Shown here in pieces: positions 1 to 7,797 of a stretch of DNA of 33,389 bases. A program made the translations under genes and the position numbers. The first letter of the stretch is position 1. Each line of letters opens with the position of its first letter. Source of the stretch: Deltaproteobacteria bacterium (GTDB taxonomy: Bacteria > JAMCPX01); assembly GCA_023381995.1 (NCBI GenBank), contig JAMCVD010000070.1, positions 1-33,389 on the forward strand, given 5' to 3'. Below the pieces are notes generated by a model. It saw only the letters and a list, made by a program, of their open reading frames with translations, had not been told where the DNA came from and ran no database searches.

Positions 1-7
1 TGGGCCC

Positions 8-1846
8 CTACAACCTGAGCGGCAGGCCCGACGGCGACATTTTCCTGTCGTCCCGTCGTGAGGAGGCCAATTCCCTGACTGTGCCTTCGTATACCTTTTT
101 GTGTGTCGCATCCAGGGTAATGTCCGTACCGTCGGGTATGTCGGCATTGCCGGTGCCGAACAGGGCGGGGATGTCGGTCTCCCTCGCCACCGTGGCGAGG
201 TGTCCGGCGATATCGCCTTTCTCCGACACGATCCCTGCCGCCTTCTTCAGCAGTACGGCGAGCCTCGGATTTGCGGTCTTCGCTATCGCAATGGCCCCTG
301 CCGGGAACCTCATTATTTCGAGATCGCTGTCGACATGAAAGGCCTTGCCGGCTATCGCCCCGGGCGATGCCGTTGCCCCTCCACCCACGATGATCCTGTT
401 CGGTATCTGCCGCTGCGGGATCGCCATCCCCAGGCTGAACCTCTTTCTGTTTTTCTGTACGTACTCGAGCACGTAGGGCTCCCCATTCTCGTCCACGGCC
501 CATTCTATGTCGAAGTCGTACCCCTCTCTGTCCCTTGCATCGCGGCAGGGCGCCGAGGGCAGATACCTGCACTGCAGAATATGGATGTTCGATCTCGAGT
601 CGATCGCCCACTCGATGTCCAGAGAAGACTTATAGCGCTTCCCCAGCCTCTCCCCTATCGAGGCAAGGAGGACGGCCTGATCGTTGTCCAGGCTCGGCCT
701 CGCTCTGTCGTGCTCTCCCACCCTCTCTTCTTTTGTCCCGTATCTATCGCACGTCAGCATAACGCTCTTTTCCCCCGTCGTTACGGAGGAGATCCTGTGC
801 GACGTGCAGTCATAGACGTAAGTGTCGGGCACAAGGGAGCCGTTTACGATGTACAGGCCCAGCCCGTAGACAGACTGGATCATCACCATGGGCCACCCTT
901 CCGTGTATGTGTACATGATACCCGACGACCGCGCATCTATCATGCGTTGCACGCCCGCGCACATGCTCAGGTCTGCTATTTCGTAGCCGTGCGCCGAGGC
1001 ATAGACCATTGCCTCGGGTGTAAACTTGCTCGCGACGACGCGGAGGTATGCGCTGTTGACTTCGTCTTCCGGTATGTTGAGTACGGAGCGGTATTGCCCC
1101 GCAAAGCTCGTAAAGGAATTCGATTCGAACAGTGCCGAACTCCTGACCGCGAGGCGCAGGTCCGGAGGCGAGTGTGCCTTCAGTACCTTTACCGCGTCGC
1201 GGATCGCCTTGTTCAGCTCGTCAGGCAGCGAGGAACTTATAATCATCTGCTGTATCTCGCTGCTCGCACGGTACAGTGCTTCTATGTCCGTAAGGCCCGC
1301 CGGGAGCGCCCCGTCCCCGGACTGCCTGTCCGCGGCGATCATGGACCTGATCCTTTCGCCAAGGCTGTTCCGCTCGACAAACAGCCTGTAGGCGCCCTCG
1401 GTGATGGCAAATCCGTCGGGGACCGGGACCCCTGTCCTGTTCCTGATATCGCACAGGAAGGATATCTTCCCTCCGACTGCGTCCGCGTGCGAGCCGTCGA
1501 TATCGGAGAAGGGTATGACAAGCTTCTCTACTGTCTTCCTGTCCCGGTGGCCAGGCCCCTCTCCGAGTTTGGTCTTTATGGCGGAAGCGATGTCCTCGTA
1601 CACGTCGAACAGGTTGGAATACCTGTTCCCGCACAGCTCGTTGATGCGCTTGATCATCTTGAATGTCTCTACGAGTATGCACGTGGTCTTCCGTACCATG
1701 AACGGGACTTCTATTCGGCCGTGCTCGTGGAGGTGCTGCTGTAGCTGGGCAATGGCCCCCAGTGCGGTATTGTTCGAGTCGATGATATCGCTAAACTTCT
1801 TTATCTCTGCCTGCAGCTCGCATTGTGCAGTAACGTTGGCATCCAT
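8..1846 (-). CDS. PEP-synthase/PPDK-like protein: ATP-grasp plus phosphohistidine domain, no TIM barrel
   Basis: The 612-aa product has an N-terminal region of about 115 residues without a recognisable domain. It then has a PPDK_N-type ATP-binding module (DAVGGKISFL near residue 122, GVPVPDGFAIT, LAVRSSALFES, SFAGQYRS). The C-terminal part is a PEP-utilizer swivel domain with GHLATVARETDIPALFG; His549 would be the phosphorylated residue. The PEP/pyruvate-binding TIM barrel of true PEP synthase or PPDK is absent, so full PEP synthesis by this chain alone is unlikely. It may phosphorylate another acceptor or work with a partner, as rifampin phosphotransferases use the same two domains. The ATG at 1846 follows a weak GGTGGGA site. 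It lies about 160 bp downstream of the minus-strand DsrK-like gene and may share its transcript. Family is confident, substrate unknown. Confidence 0.8.
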   Translation of the reverse strand: MDANVTAQCELQAEIKKFSDIIDSNNTALGAIAQLQQHLHEHGRIEVPFMVRKTTCILVETFKMIKRINELCGNRYSNLFDVYEDIASAIKTKLGEGPGHRDRKTVEKLVIPFSDIDGSHADAVGGKISFLCDIRNRTGVPVPDGFAITEGAYRLFVERNSLGERIRSMIAADRQSGDGALPAGLTDIEALYRASSEIQQMIISSSLPDELNKAIRDAVKVLKAHSPPDLRLAVRSSALFESNSFTSFAGQYRSVLNIPEDEVNSAYLRVVASKFTPEAMVYASAHGYEIADLSMCAGVQRMIDARSSGIMYTYTEGWPMVMIQSVYGLGLYIVNGSLVPDTYVYDCTSHRISSVTTGEKSVMLTCDRYGTKEERVGEHDRARPSLDNDQAVLLASIGERLGKRYKSSLDIEWAIDSRSNIHILQCRYLPSAPCRDARDREGYDFDIEWAVDENGEPYVLEYVQKNRKRFSLGMAIPQRQIPNRIIVGGGATASPGAIAGKAFHVDSDLEIMRFPAGAIAIAKTANPRLAVLLKKAAGIVSEKGDIAGHLATVARETDIPALFGTGNADIPDGTDITLDATHKKVYEGTVRELASSRRDDRKMSPSGLPLRL

Positions 1847-2009
1847 TTATGTCCCACCGCAGATCCTTTTGTCCCTATGCATCCTTACCCGTCCTCAGAC
1901 ATGGTACCGTCCCCGGCCCCTGCCATAAACGGCACACACCCCGTCTCACGTGGCAAACCGCCACACCGCAGATATACTCCCGTACAAGAACGTGCGATGC
2001 GCTTCCTAC

Positions 2010-3407
2010 TTAATATACGAGCGATTTTATCAATAGATCGTGGACACCGACGACGGTAACGGGCAGTTTGTGGTACTCCACGAGCTCCTTCAACTGCTTT
2101 TTGCAGTTTGCGCACGGTGCCGCAATGTATTTCGCACCCGATGACTTTATCTGTTCGACCTTCTTTGCGCCGGCAAGGTTCATCCTGAAGTCGTAGAGGT
2201 CAGGGACCGTTACGCTGCCCCCTCCTCCCCCGCAGCAGTAGTTCCTCTCCCGGTTCGGCTGCAGCTCAACGAAATGTTTCGTAGCGGCCCTTACGATCGC
2301 ACGCGGTGCCTCGTATATGCCAAGGCCCCTTCCGAGGTTACACGGATCGTGGTATGTCACCGTTTCCTGGTTCACCTCGGGGTCGAGCTTCAGCCTTCCG
2401 TCCTTGACGGCCTCGGCGGTATACTCCATGACATTCCGGACGGGGAACCTGTATTTCCCGAACACGTCCATAAACAGCTTTGCCGTCTTCGTTGCGTGTC
2501 CGCATTCCCCGATCAGTATCTTCTTTACCTTGAGCCTCTGCGCTTCCGTCAGCAATCTGTTCAGGACATCGCTGGTAACTCCGTCGGAATAGAAGAGCCC
2601 ATAGTTTATGGCATCATAGAACGAGGTCCCTATCGTCCAGTCGGTCCCCGCGGCCTGGAGCGCCATTGCCGTTCCCATAAGCGTATCAGCTTCCATTATA
2701 TAATCGCTCACGGGCGCAATAAACATATATTCCGCACCGACTTTGTCTCTGGGGAACTCAACCTTATGCCCCGTCATGTCCTTTATCTCATCCTGCAGGA
2801 AGTCCAGGGTATCCATGAACGCCTCTTTCGGTATGCCGGAGGTGTTCCCTATGCCTTTCAACTCCTGCGCACTGCTCACCGTAAAGTTTTTCGGCGCAAG
2901 ATTGAGCTCGCCAAGGATACATCTGCCTATTCTCGTAAGCAGCGCATTATCGATGCCCATCGGGCATTCAACGGCACACCTTCTGCACATCGTGCACCGG
3001 TAGAAGCTCTCTATCATAGCGTCTATGTCTTCCTCATGGAGCTCTTTTGCCCCTACCAGCCTTCCCAGGAGCCTCCCGCCCCTCGTGAAGTACTTCCTGT
3101 ACACGGCCCTCAGCATGTTGGAGCGATACGCGGGCAGGTCCTTCCGTTCGTGCGTTACCTGATACAGATGGCATTGCTCCGCGCAGGAGTTGCAGCTTGC
3201 ACACGTATTGAGGTACAGATCGAGCAGCAGTCTGTATTTCTCGTCCCTGAGAACGGTACCCATGGTCTTTATAAACACGGGTATGCGGTCGTGCTCGATA
3301 GGGTTCTCTATCGCGTAGAACGGATAGCTCCTCTTCTGTTTTTTTTCTGTCGTCTGTTTGTCGTTATTTCGCATTTTTGTTTCTTCCTTCTTAGCGGTCT
3401 GCGGCAT
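2010..3407 (-). CDS. DsrK/HmcF-like iron-sulfur protein with CCG (HdrD-type) domain
   Basis: The 465-aa cytoplasmic iron-sulfur subunit has two N-terminal [4Fe-4S] motifs (CASCNSCAEQC and CTMCRRCAVECPMG) and a C-terminal CCG domain. The CCG domain shows Cys356, the pair Cys391-Cys392 in NYCCGGGGG, and CANC at 432-435. In DsrK, HmcF, TmcB and HdrD such cysteines bind a noncubane cluster that handles thiol/disulfide or sulfur substrates. The reading frame stays open upstream to 3884, but that part overlaps the DsrM-like gene in another frame. The ATG at 3407 is chosen because AAAGGAG lies 7 nt upstream and it begins 26 nt after the upstream stop. It pairs with the preceding cytochrome b gene as a DsrMK-like module and is a clear paralogue of the protein at 5711. 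The physiological substrate cannot be read from sequence. Confidence 0.9.
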   Translation of the reverse strand: MPQTAKKEETKMRNNDKQTTEKKQKRSYPFYAIENPIEHDRIPVFIKTMGTVLRDEKYRLLLDLYLNTCASCNSCAEQCHLYQVTHERKDLPAYRSNMLRAVYRKYFTRGGRLLGRLVGAKELHEEDIDAMIESFYRCTMCRRCAVECPMGIDNALLTRIGRCILGELNLAPKNFTVSSAQELKGIGNTSGIPKEAFMDTLDFLQDEIKDMTGHKVEFPRDKVGAEYMFIAPVSDYIMEADTLMGTAMALQAAGTDWTIGTSFYDAINYGLFYSDGVTSDVLNRLLTEAQRLKVKKILIGECGHATKTAKLFMDVFGKYRFPVRNVMEYTAEAVKDGRLKLDPEVNQETVTYHDPCNLGRGLGIYEAPRAIVRAATKHFVELQPNRERNYCCGGGGGSVTVPDLYDFRMNLAGAKKVEQIKSSGAKYIAAPCANCKKQLKELVEYHKLPVTVVGVHDLLIKSLVY

Positions 3408-3433
3408 CGTAGCGCTCCTTTCCCGTCGTCTCT

Positions 3434-4102
3434 TTAATGACTTTCCCAGCTGATCTTGTCGTACGTGAAATACTTGCTTACCATGTGCAGCATGCGGCTG
3501 TTTGGAAAGTAGATCATGAAAAATTCCGATAGTGCGAGTATGCAGAGGAACAGTCCGGACCCTGCCAAAGGGACCGGGTGAAAGGAGAGCAGCCCCAGGA
3601 AATACCCGCGCACCGCCTCCGGATCCGGTTTGCCGAACGTCAGCAGAGCAGTGCCCGATGCCCCTATGGCAATGAAGATGAGGAGGTTGAAATACTCGAT
3701 GGGCGACGATACCGCCCTGAGTCCCGGGTTTATCAGCCTGACGGACAAAAGGTACAGCGGCATGAGCGTGATGAGCGCTATGCCTGCCCTGAGTGCGAGA
3801 CCGAGATGCAGTCCGGAAACGAAGGTCACGAACCAGAGCGCAATAAGGGCTATCCCTATATGGAACAGCCACGAACCGAGCCATAGCTTCCTATTGTTGT
3901 GGAACACCGCCCGGAAGCTGAGGACCTCTTTCAACATAAATACCAGTTGTGCCGAGCGACCGTCCGGTATGGGATACAGCGACCACTTCAGCGGATGGCG
4001 TATCGTAGCCCATCTGTAGATCCTGACTGCTATACTGAAAAGAAACAGGCCTGCTGCGACGTACGGCAGCACAGCGCCTATGACCAAACCTGCAACATTC
4101 AT
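3434..4102 (-). CDS. DsrM/TmcC/NarI-like membrane cytochrome b subunit
   Basis: The 222-aa integral membrane protein has about five hydrophobic segments, including one at the N-terminus (GLVIGAVLPYVAAGLFLFSI) and one in the centre (GSWLFHIGIALIALW). It matches NarI/DsrM-type dihaem cytochrome b subunits, which exchange electrons with the quinone pool. Histidines inside or next to the hydrophobic segments (for example LFHIG) are candidate haem ligands. The ATG at 4102 follows AAAGGAG at good spacing. The gene is 26 nt upstream of the DsrK-like gene and is first in a minus-strand operon with a sigma-70-like promoter at 4140-4168. Low similarity to the second NarI-like subunit at 7081 suggests two separate quinone-linked modules rather than a recent duplication. 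Confidence 0.85.
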   Translation of the reverse strand: MNVAGLVIGAVLPYVAAGLFLFSIAVRIYRWATIRHPLKWSLYPIPDGRSAQLVFMLKEVLSFRAVFHNNRKLWLGSWLFHIGIALIALWFVTFVSGLHLGLALRAGIALITLMPLYLLSVRLINPGLRAVSSPIEYFNLLIFIAIGASGTALLTFGKPDPEAVRGYFLGLLSFHPVPLAGSGLFLCILALSEFFMIYFPNSRMLHMVSKYFTYDKISWESH

Positions 4103-4139
4103 GCGATACTCCTTTCACGTTTATGGTTAATCTACAGGC

Positions 4140-4168
4140 ATGCTACAATAGACAAGCAGTTGTGTCAA
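4140..4168 (-). promoter_or_regulatory. sigma-70-type promoter of the minus-strand DsrM/DsrK-like operon
   Basis: On the minus strand TTGACA (4168-4163) is followed after 17 bp by TAGCAT (4145-4140). The -35 is perfect and the -10 is fair. It lies about 40 bp upstream of the ATG at 4102. It is also just downstream of the sigma-54 regulator gene, so the DsrMK-like pair may be expressed without that activator. Confidence 0.55.
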
Positions 4169-4212
4169 GATATTTTGTATGCAATATACTTTATATAACT
4201 TATTGAAAAATA

Positions 4213-5628
4213 TTAATATTCTATCCTGTATTTCTTCATCTTTCGCCATAAAGTGTTGCGTGATATACCGAGCTCTGCCGAGGTCGCATTTCGGTTCCCG
4301 TGGTTCCTCGTAAGGGTGTTGCTGATGACATCGGCTTCGGCGTATTCCAGCGGTCTGGTATGGTTGTCGTCCGGGGGCCTCTGCTGGGAGAAAGCGGCAA
4401 CGATGTGAGACGGCAGGTGGTCGAGACGGATGGTATCGCCCCCGCAGACGACGTAGGCGTGTTCTATGGCGTTCTCCAGTTCCCGTACGTTCCCCGGGAA
4501 CTCGTACTTCATGAGCGCGGCCATGACGCGCTCCGAGCACCGCAGAATGCGCCGTCCCTGCACGGCGTTGAAATGCTGTATAAAGTGGTCGACGAGGATC
4601 GGGATATCCTCCCGCCGCTCCCGAAGCGGGGGAAGGCTTATGTTCACGACATTGAGACGGAAGAAAAGGTCCTGTCGGAACCTCTTGCGCTGCACCTCCC
4701 GGGTGAGGTCCTTGTTCGTAGCGGCGATGATCCGTACATTGGCCTTAACGGGCTGATTGGAGCCGAGCGGTTCATATTCTTTCTCTTGGAGCACGCGCAG
4801 GAGCTTCGACTGGATGACGAGGGAGAGGTCGCCCACTTCATCGAGGAAGAGGGTCCCCCTCTCTGCGCGTGCGAAACGGCCGGGCTTGTCTTTCTTGGCG
4901 TCCGTGAACGCGCCCTGCGTATAGCCGAAGAGCTCGGACTCCAGCAGCGTGTCCGGCAGTGCCGCACAGTTGATCGCGACGAAAGGCGCCTTGCACCTCG
5001 GGCCGTGGTTGTGGATCGCCCGTGCAACCAGCTCCTTGCCGGTCCCGCTCTCGCCGTTGATCAGGACCGTGCTCTGGCTCACCGCGACCAGGGGCAACAT
5101 CTCGAGTACGCCCTTCATGGCCGGGCTCTTGGTCACGATGTCCTCGAAGCAGTACGAGCTGTACAACTGCTTCTTCAACTCGCTCTCGGTAGAAATGTCC
5201 CTGAACATCTCTACCCCCCCGATTACCTTGCCTTCATCATCGATTAGTGCCGCGGTGGAGATGAATATCGGGATCCTCTGTCCCTGTTTCGTCAACACCT
5301 TTACCTGGCGGTTCTCGATGCGCTGCTTGCTCGCTATGCTCCGTTTCAGGGGACAGAGCTCCTGGCAGATGTCGGTACGGAAGATCTGCGCGCAGGATAT
5401 GCCGATGACGTCCTGCTCGCGATAGCCCGTACACATCTCCTCGGCGGCCTTGTTGAAGGACGTGATCCTGCCCTCCCCGTCGATGGTAAAGATACCATGG
5501 GAGATGGTGTTGAAGATCAACGGAAAGAATTTATTATCAACCGGTACCATGTGCCGATACATAGTACATGTGTCTCGCTTTTGCAACATAACGTCGAGAC
5601 ATGTCTCAATTTTGCAGCACAGGCACAT
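4213..5628 (-). CDS. PAS-domain sigma-54-dependent transcriptional activator (NtrC family)
   Basis: The product, up to 471 aa, has an N-terminal PAS domain, a central AAA+ sigma-54 interaction domain and a C-terminal Fis-type helix-turn-helix (SAELGISRNTLWRKMKKY). The AAA+ domain shows Walker A GESGTGKE, Walker B-type GTLFLDEVGDL and the R-finger region FFRLNVV. The sigma-54 contact loop reads GAFTDA rather than the usual GAFTGA. The PAS carries CAQIF, a short spacer, then ICQELCP, like the cysteine pattern in the kinase at 10873; this suggests redox or cluster sensing (inference). Start choice is uncertain. The ATG at 5628 has AGAGGA just upstream but adds a cysteine-rich tail (MCLCCKIETC) that overlaps likely activator sites. 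ATGs at 5562 and 5550 give a more normal N-terminus but poor ribosome sites. It is divergent from, and probably activates, the 5711 operon. Confidence 0.92.
   Translation of the reverse strand: MCLCCKIETCLDVMLQKRDTCTMYRHMVPVDNKFFPLIFNTISHGIFTIDGEGRITSFNKAAEEMCTGYREQDVIGISCAQIFRTDICQELCPLKRSIASKQRIENRQVKVLTKQGQRIPIFISTAALIDDEGKVIGGVEMFRDISTESELKKQLYSSYCFEDIVTKSPAMKGVLEMLPLVAVSQSTVLINGESGTGKELVARAIHNHGPRCKAPFVAINCAALPDTLLESELFGYTQGAFTDAKKDKPGRFARAERGTLFLDEVGDLSLVIQSKLLRVLQEKEYEPLGSNQPVKANVRIIAATNKDLTREVQRKRFRQDLFFRLNVVNISLPPLRERREDIPILVDHFIQHFNAVQGRRILRCSERVMAALMKYEFPGNVRELENAIEHAYVVCGGDTIRLDHLPSHIVAAFSQQRPPDDNHTRPLEYAEADVISNTLTRNHGNRNATSAELGISRNTLWRKMKKYRIEY
5563..5619. promoter_or_regulatory. 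Putative upstream activator sites (two repeated dyads)
   Basis: GAGACATGTCTC at 5596-5607 is a perfect 12-bp palindrome. The pattern ACATG, TGTCTC, a three-base spacer, TTTTGCA occurs at 5566-5585 and again at 5599-5616. The TGTCTC cores are 31 bp apart, about three helical turns. Their centres are roughly 75 and 105 bp upstream of the predicted start of the sigma-54 promoter at 5649, the usual place for enhancer sites of NtrC-type activators. They lie inside the 5' end of the regulator gene if it starts at 5628. Confidence 0.55.
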
Positions 5629-5648
5629 TTATTCCTCTCTACTACGCG

Positions 5649-5665
5649 CTGGCACATCTACTGCT
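5649..5665 (+). promoter_or_regulatory. sigma-54 (-24/-12) promoter of the redox-complex operon
   Basis: CTGGCACATCTACTGCT has the -24 GG (5651-5652) and -12 GC (5663-5664) separated by exactly 10 bp, within TGGCAC-N5-CTGCT, close to the TGGCACR-N4-TTGCW consensus. The predicted start is near 5676 and the first ATG is at 5711, with AGAAGGTG upstream. A sigma-54 activator gene lies directly divergent, which supports the call. Confidence 0.8.
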
Positions 5666-5710
5666 CTTATGAAATTCATCGGAATCTCAATCTAAGCAGA
5701 AGGTGATGAT

Positions 5711-7081
5711 ATGAAGAGCCCATACAGTTATTATGTAGAGCCGTTTGAATTGAAAGACCGCGCACGCAGGTTCCTCGACGCGTTCGCAGCCATCATCAGG
5801 CATTCGAATTACGGGCCCGTGCTGGACGCGTACGCGAGGATGACTGCAAAGTGCTCCAGATGCAGTGCGGCGTGTCCCATCTATCTTACGACGGAGAACG
5901 TAAAAGACGTTCCGTGCTGGAGGTCCGAGCTTGTGCTGCGCGTATACCGGCGCTACTTCACCCTTTCCGGTATGCTCAGAACGAGATTGTGGGGAGATTT
6001 CACGCTCACGGACGACTACATAGACCGGCTGGCGGAGGAGCTGTACCACTGTACAGCGTGCCGCAGGTGCAAGTTCTTCTGTCCTATGGGTATCGACCAC
6101 GGCATGATAACCCATATAGGCCGCTGGACATTGGCGGAGATAGGCATCGTGCCGAAGGCGCTGGTGGTGGCTACACGGGAGCAGCTCGAAGGAAAGACGC
6201 ACAACACGTCCGCGATCCCTCTCCCCGCACTACAGGACACGTGCGAGTTCCTCGAAGGCGAGATCATGGAAAAGTACAACCAGCCTGTCAAGTTCCCCAT
6301 AGACCTGGAAGGCGCCGAGATGGTGTTTTTCCCGGCCGTCAGCGATTACCTGCTGGAGCCGGAAACCTTGATGGGCAACGCAGCGGTCATGCACGCGACC
6401 GGCGGCTCATGGACGATAGGATCGCACTACTACGACGGGATCGATTACGGACTCTTTTACAGCGACCGCATGTGGGGCCGTATCGTAAAGATGGAAGCGG
6501 CTGAGGTCGCACGACTGAAGGCCAGGGTCGTACTTATCGGAGAATGCGGCCATGCGTCGCGCTCCGCCAAGGTCGGAATACCGAACTTCCTGGGCCCGGA
6601 CGCCCCGCCGGTGATCAACATCATGGAATACACGCTGAAGATGCTGGAAAAGGGCAAGCTCAAGCTCAGGCCCGATACCATAAAAGACAGGGTGACGTAC
6701 CATGACCCGTGCAACATCGCGAGATCCGGGTGGATCGTCGATCAGCCCCGCGATATACTGAAGGCCATCTGCTCGGACTTCGTGGACATGACGCCAAACG
6801 GCCCCCTGAACTACTGCTGCGGCGGCGGGAGCGGAACGGTGTCCATAGACGAAATCAGGAAATGGCGTACCGGGGCCGGCGGCAAGGTCAAGGCGCGGCA
6901 GTTGAAAGAGACGGGCGCGAAGTACGTCGTCGCGCCGTGCGCAAACTGCAAGAAACAGCTCCGGGAGGTCATCGAGGACAACGGGCTCGAAGGCGTCGAG
7001 GTGGTAGGGCTCCACGACCTCGTGCTCAAGGCGATCGACTTCGGCACACCGCAAAACAAAGAAGGCAAGGAGGAGAAATAA
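5711..7081 (+). CDS. Second DsrK/HmcF-like iron-sulfur protein with CCG domain
   Basis: The 456-aa product is colinear with the protein at 2010-3407. It has two [4Fe-4S] motifs near the N-terminus (CSRCSAACPIY and CTACRRCKFFCPMG) and a CCG domain with Cys334, Cys369-Cys370 (NYCCGGGSG) and CANC at 410-413. This supports a cytoplasmic HdrD/DsrK-type site linked to a membrane quinone module. It is the first gene of the sigma-54 operon, and its TAA overlaps the next ATG by 1 nt. A charged tail (NKEGKEEK) ends the protein. It is likely the cytoplasmic catalytic or electron-accepting subunit of the complex encoded downstream; whether the partner is a thiol/disulfide, sulfite-reductase small protein or another carrier cannot be told. 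Confidence 0.9.
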   Translation: MKSPYSYYVEPFELKDRARRFLDAFAAIIRHSNYGPVLDAYARMTAKCSRCSAACPIYLTTENVKDVPCWRSELVLRVYRRYFTLSGMLRTRLWGDFTLTDDYIDRLAEELYHCTACRRCKFFCPMGIDHGMITHIGRWTLAEIGIVPKALVVATREQLEGKTHNTSAIPLPALQDTCEFLEGEIMEKYNQPVKFPIDLEGAEMVFFPAVSDYLLEPETLMGNAAVMHATGGSWTIGSHYYDGIDYGLFYSDRMWGRIVKMEAAEVARLKARVVLIGECGHASRSAKVGIPNFLGPDAPPVINIMEYTLKMLEKGKLKLRPDTIKDRVTYHDPCNIARSGWIVDQPRDILKAICSDFVDMTPNGPLNYCCGGGSGTVSIDEIRKWRTGAGGKVKARQLKETGAKYVVAPCANCKKQLREVIEDNGLEGVEVVGLHDLVLKAIDFGTPQNKEGKEEK

Positions 7082-7797
7082 TGATCGAATCATACCTGGC
7101 ATGGGCACGTGGCCCTTTGTTCGTTTTTTCGTTTTCCGTCCTGATACTCGGCATCGTACGCCTGATAGTCCTGACGGACATAAGCGTTGTCCGCCTGATC
7201 TACGAGGCGTCCGACAAAAAACTGCCGGTCAAGGCGCTTATCGCTGCGACACTAAAGTGGCTTTTCCCCTTTAAACAGGTCCCGGGCCAGCCGAAGAACC
7301 GGCCCTGGTACAGCATCGTATCCATACTGTTCCATATCGGGCTGATCCTGACGCCGGTATTTCTCGGGGCGCACATCCTGCTGTGGAAGAGCGGTATCGG
7401 TATAAGCTGGGCGGCGATGCCCAACAACGTAGAGGACGTACTCGCGCTCTTTACGATCGCCGTGGGACTGGTGCTCATCTTCGGCCGCGTCGTGAACGTG
7501 TTCTCCAGGAGTCTCAGCAAGTTTCAGGATTTTTCCCTCCCGCCGCTGCTGCTGGTGCCGTTCATAAGTGGTTTTCTGGCCATGCACCCGGCACTGGATC
7601 CGGTCTCTTATAACCTTATGATGCTGTTCCACGTTTTATCGGCGGACCTGATCTTTATACTGATACCGTTCACCAAGATGTCGCACTTCGTCCTGCTGCC
7701 GACTTCGCAGTTGATATCCGAGCTCGGCTGGCACTTCCCCGCCGACATGGGTGAGAAGGTGGCAGTTGCCTTACACAAGGAGACAGAACGAATATGA
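7081..7797 (+). CDS. NarI/DsrM/HmcE-like membrane cytochrome b subunit
   Basis: The 238-aa membrane protein has about five hydrophobic helices, for example PLFVFSFSVLILGIVRLIVL at the N-terminus and SILFHIGLILTPVFLGAHIL in the middle. Histidines sit within helices (LFHIG, LGAHIL, LFHVLS), as expected for haem b ligands in the NarI/DsrM group. The start ATG overlaps the TAA of the DsrK-like gene (TAATG), and its TGA overlaps the ATG of the ferredoxin gene (ATGA), so translation is coupled. Role: quinone-linked electron transfer between the membrane and the DsrK-like subunit. A longer upstream reading frame in this phase overlaps the DsrK-like gene and was rejected. Confidence 0.87.
   Translation: MIESYLAWARGPLFVFSFSVLILGIVRLIVLTDISVVRLIYEASDKKLPVKALIAATLKWLFPFKQVPGQPKNRPWYSIVSILFHIGLILTPVFLGAHILLWKSGIGISWAAMPNNVEDVLALFTIAVGLVLIFGRVVNVFSRSLSKFQDFSLPPLLLVPFISGFLAMHPALDPVSYNLMMLFHVLSADLIFILIPFTKMSHFVLLPTSQLISELGWHFPADMGEKVAVALHKETERI

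Noticed and set aside
101-1744. Long plus-strand open frame of 547 codons
   Set aside because: It lies antisense to the PEP-synthase-like gene and has no family resemblance; it is a shadow of GC-rich coding DNA.
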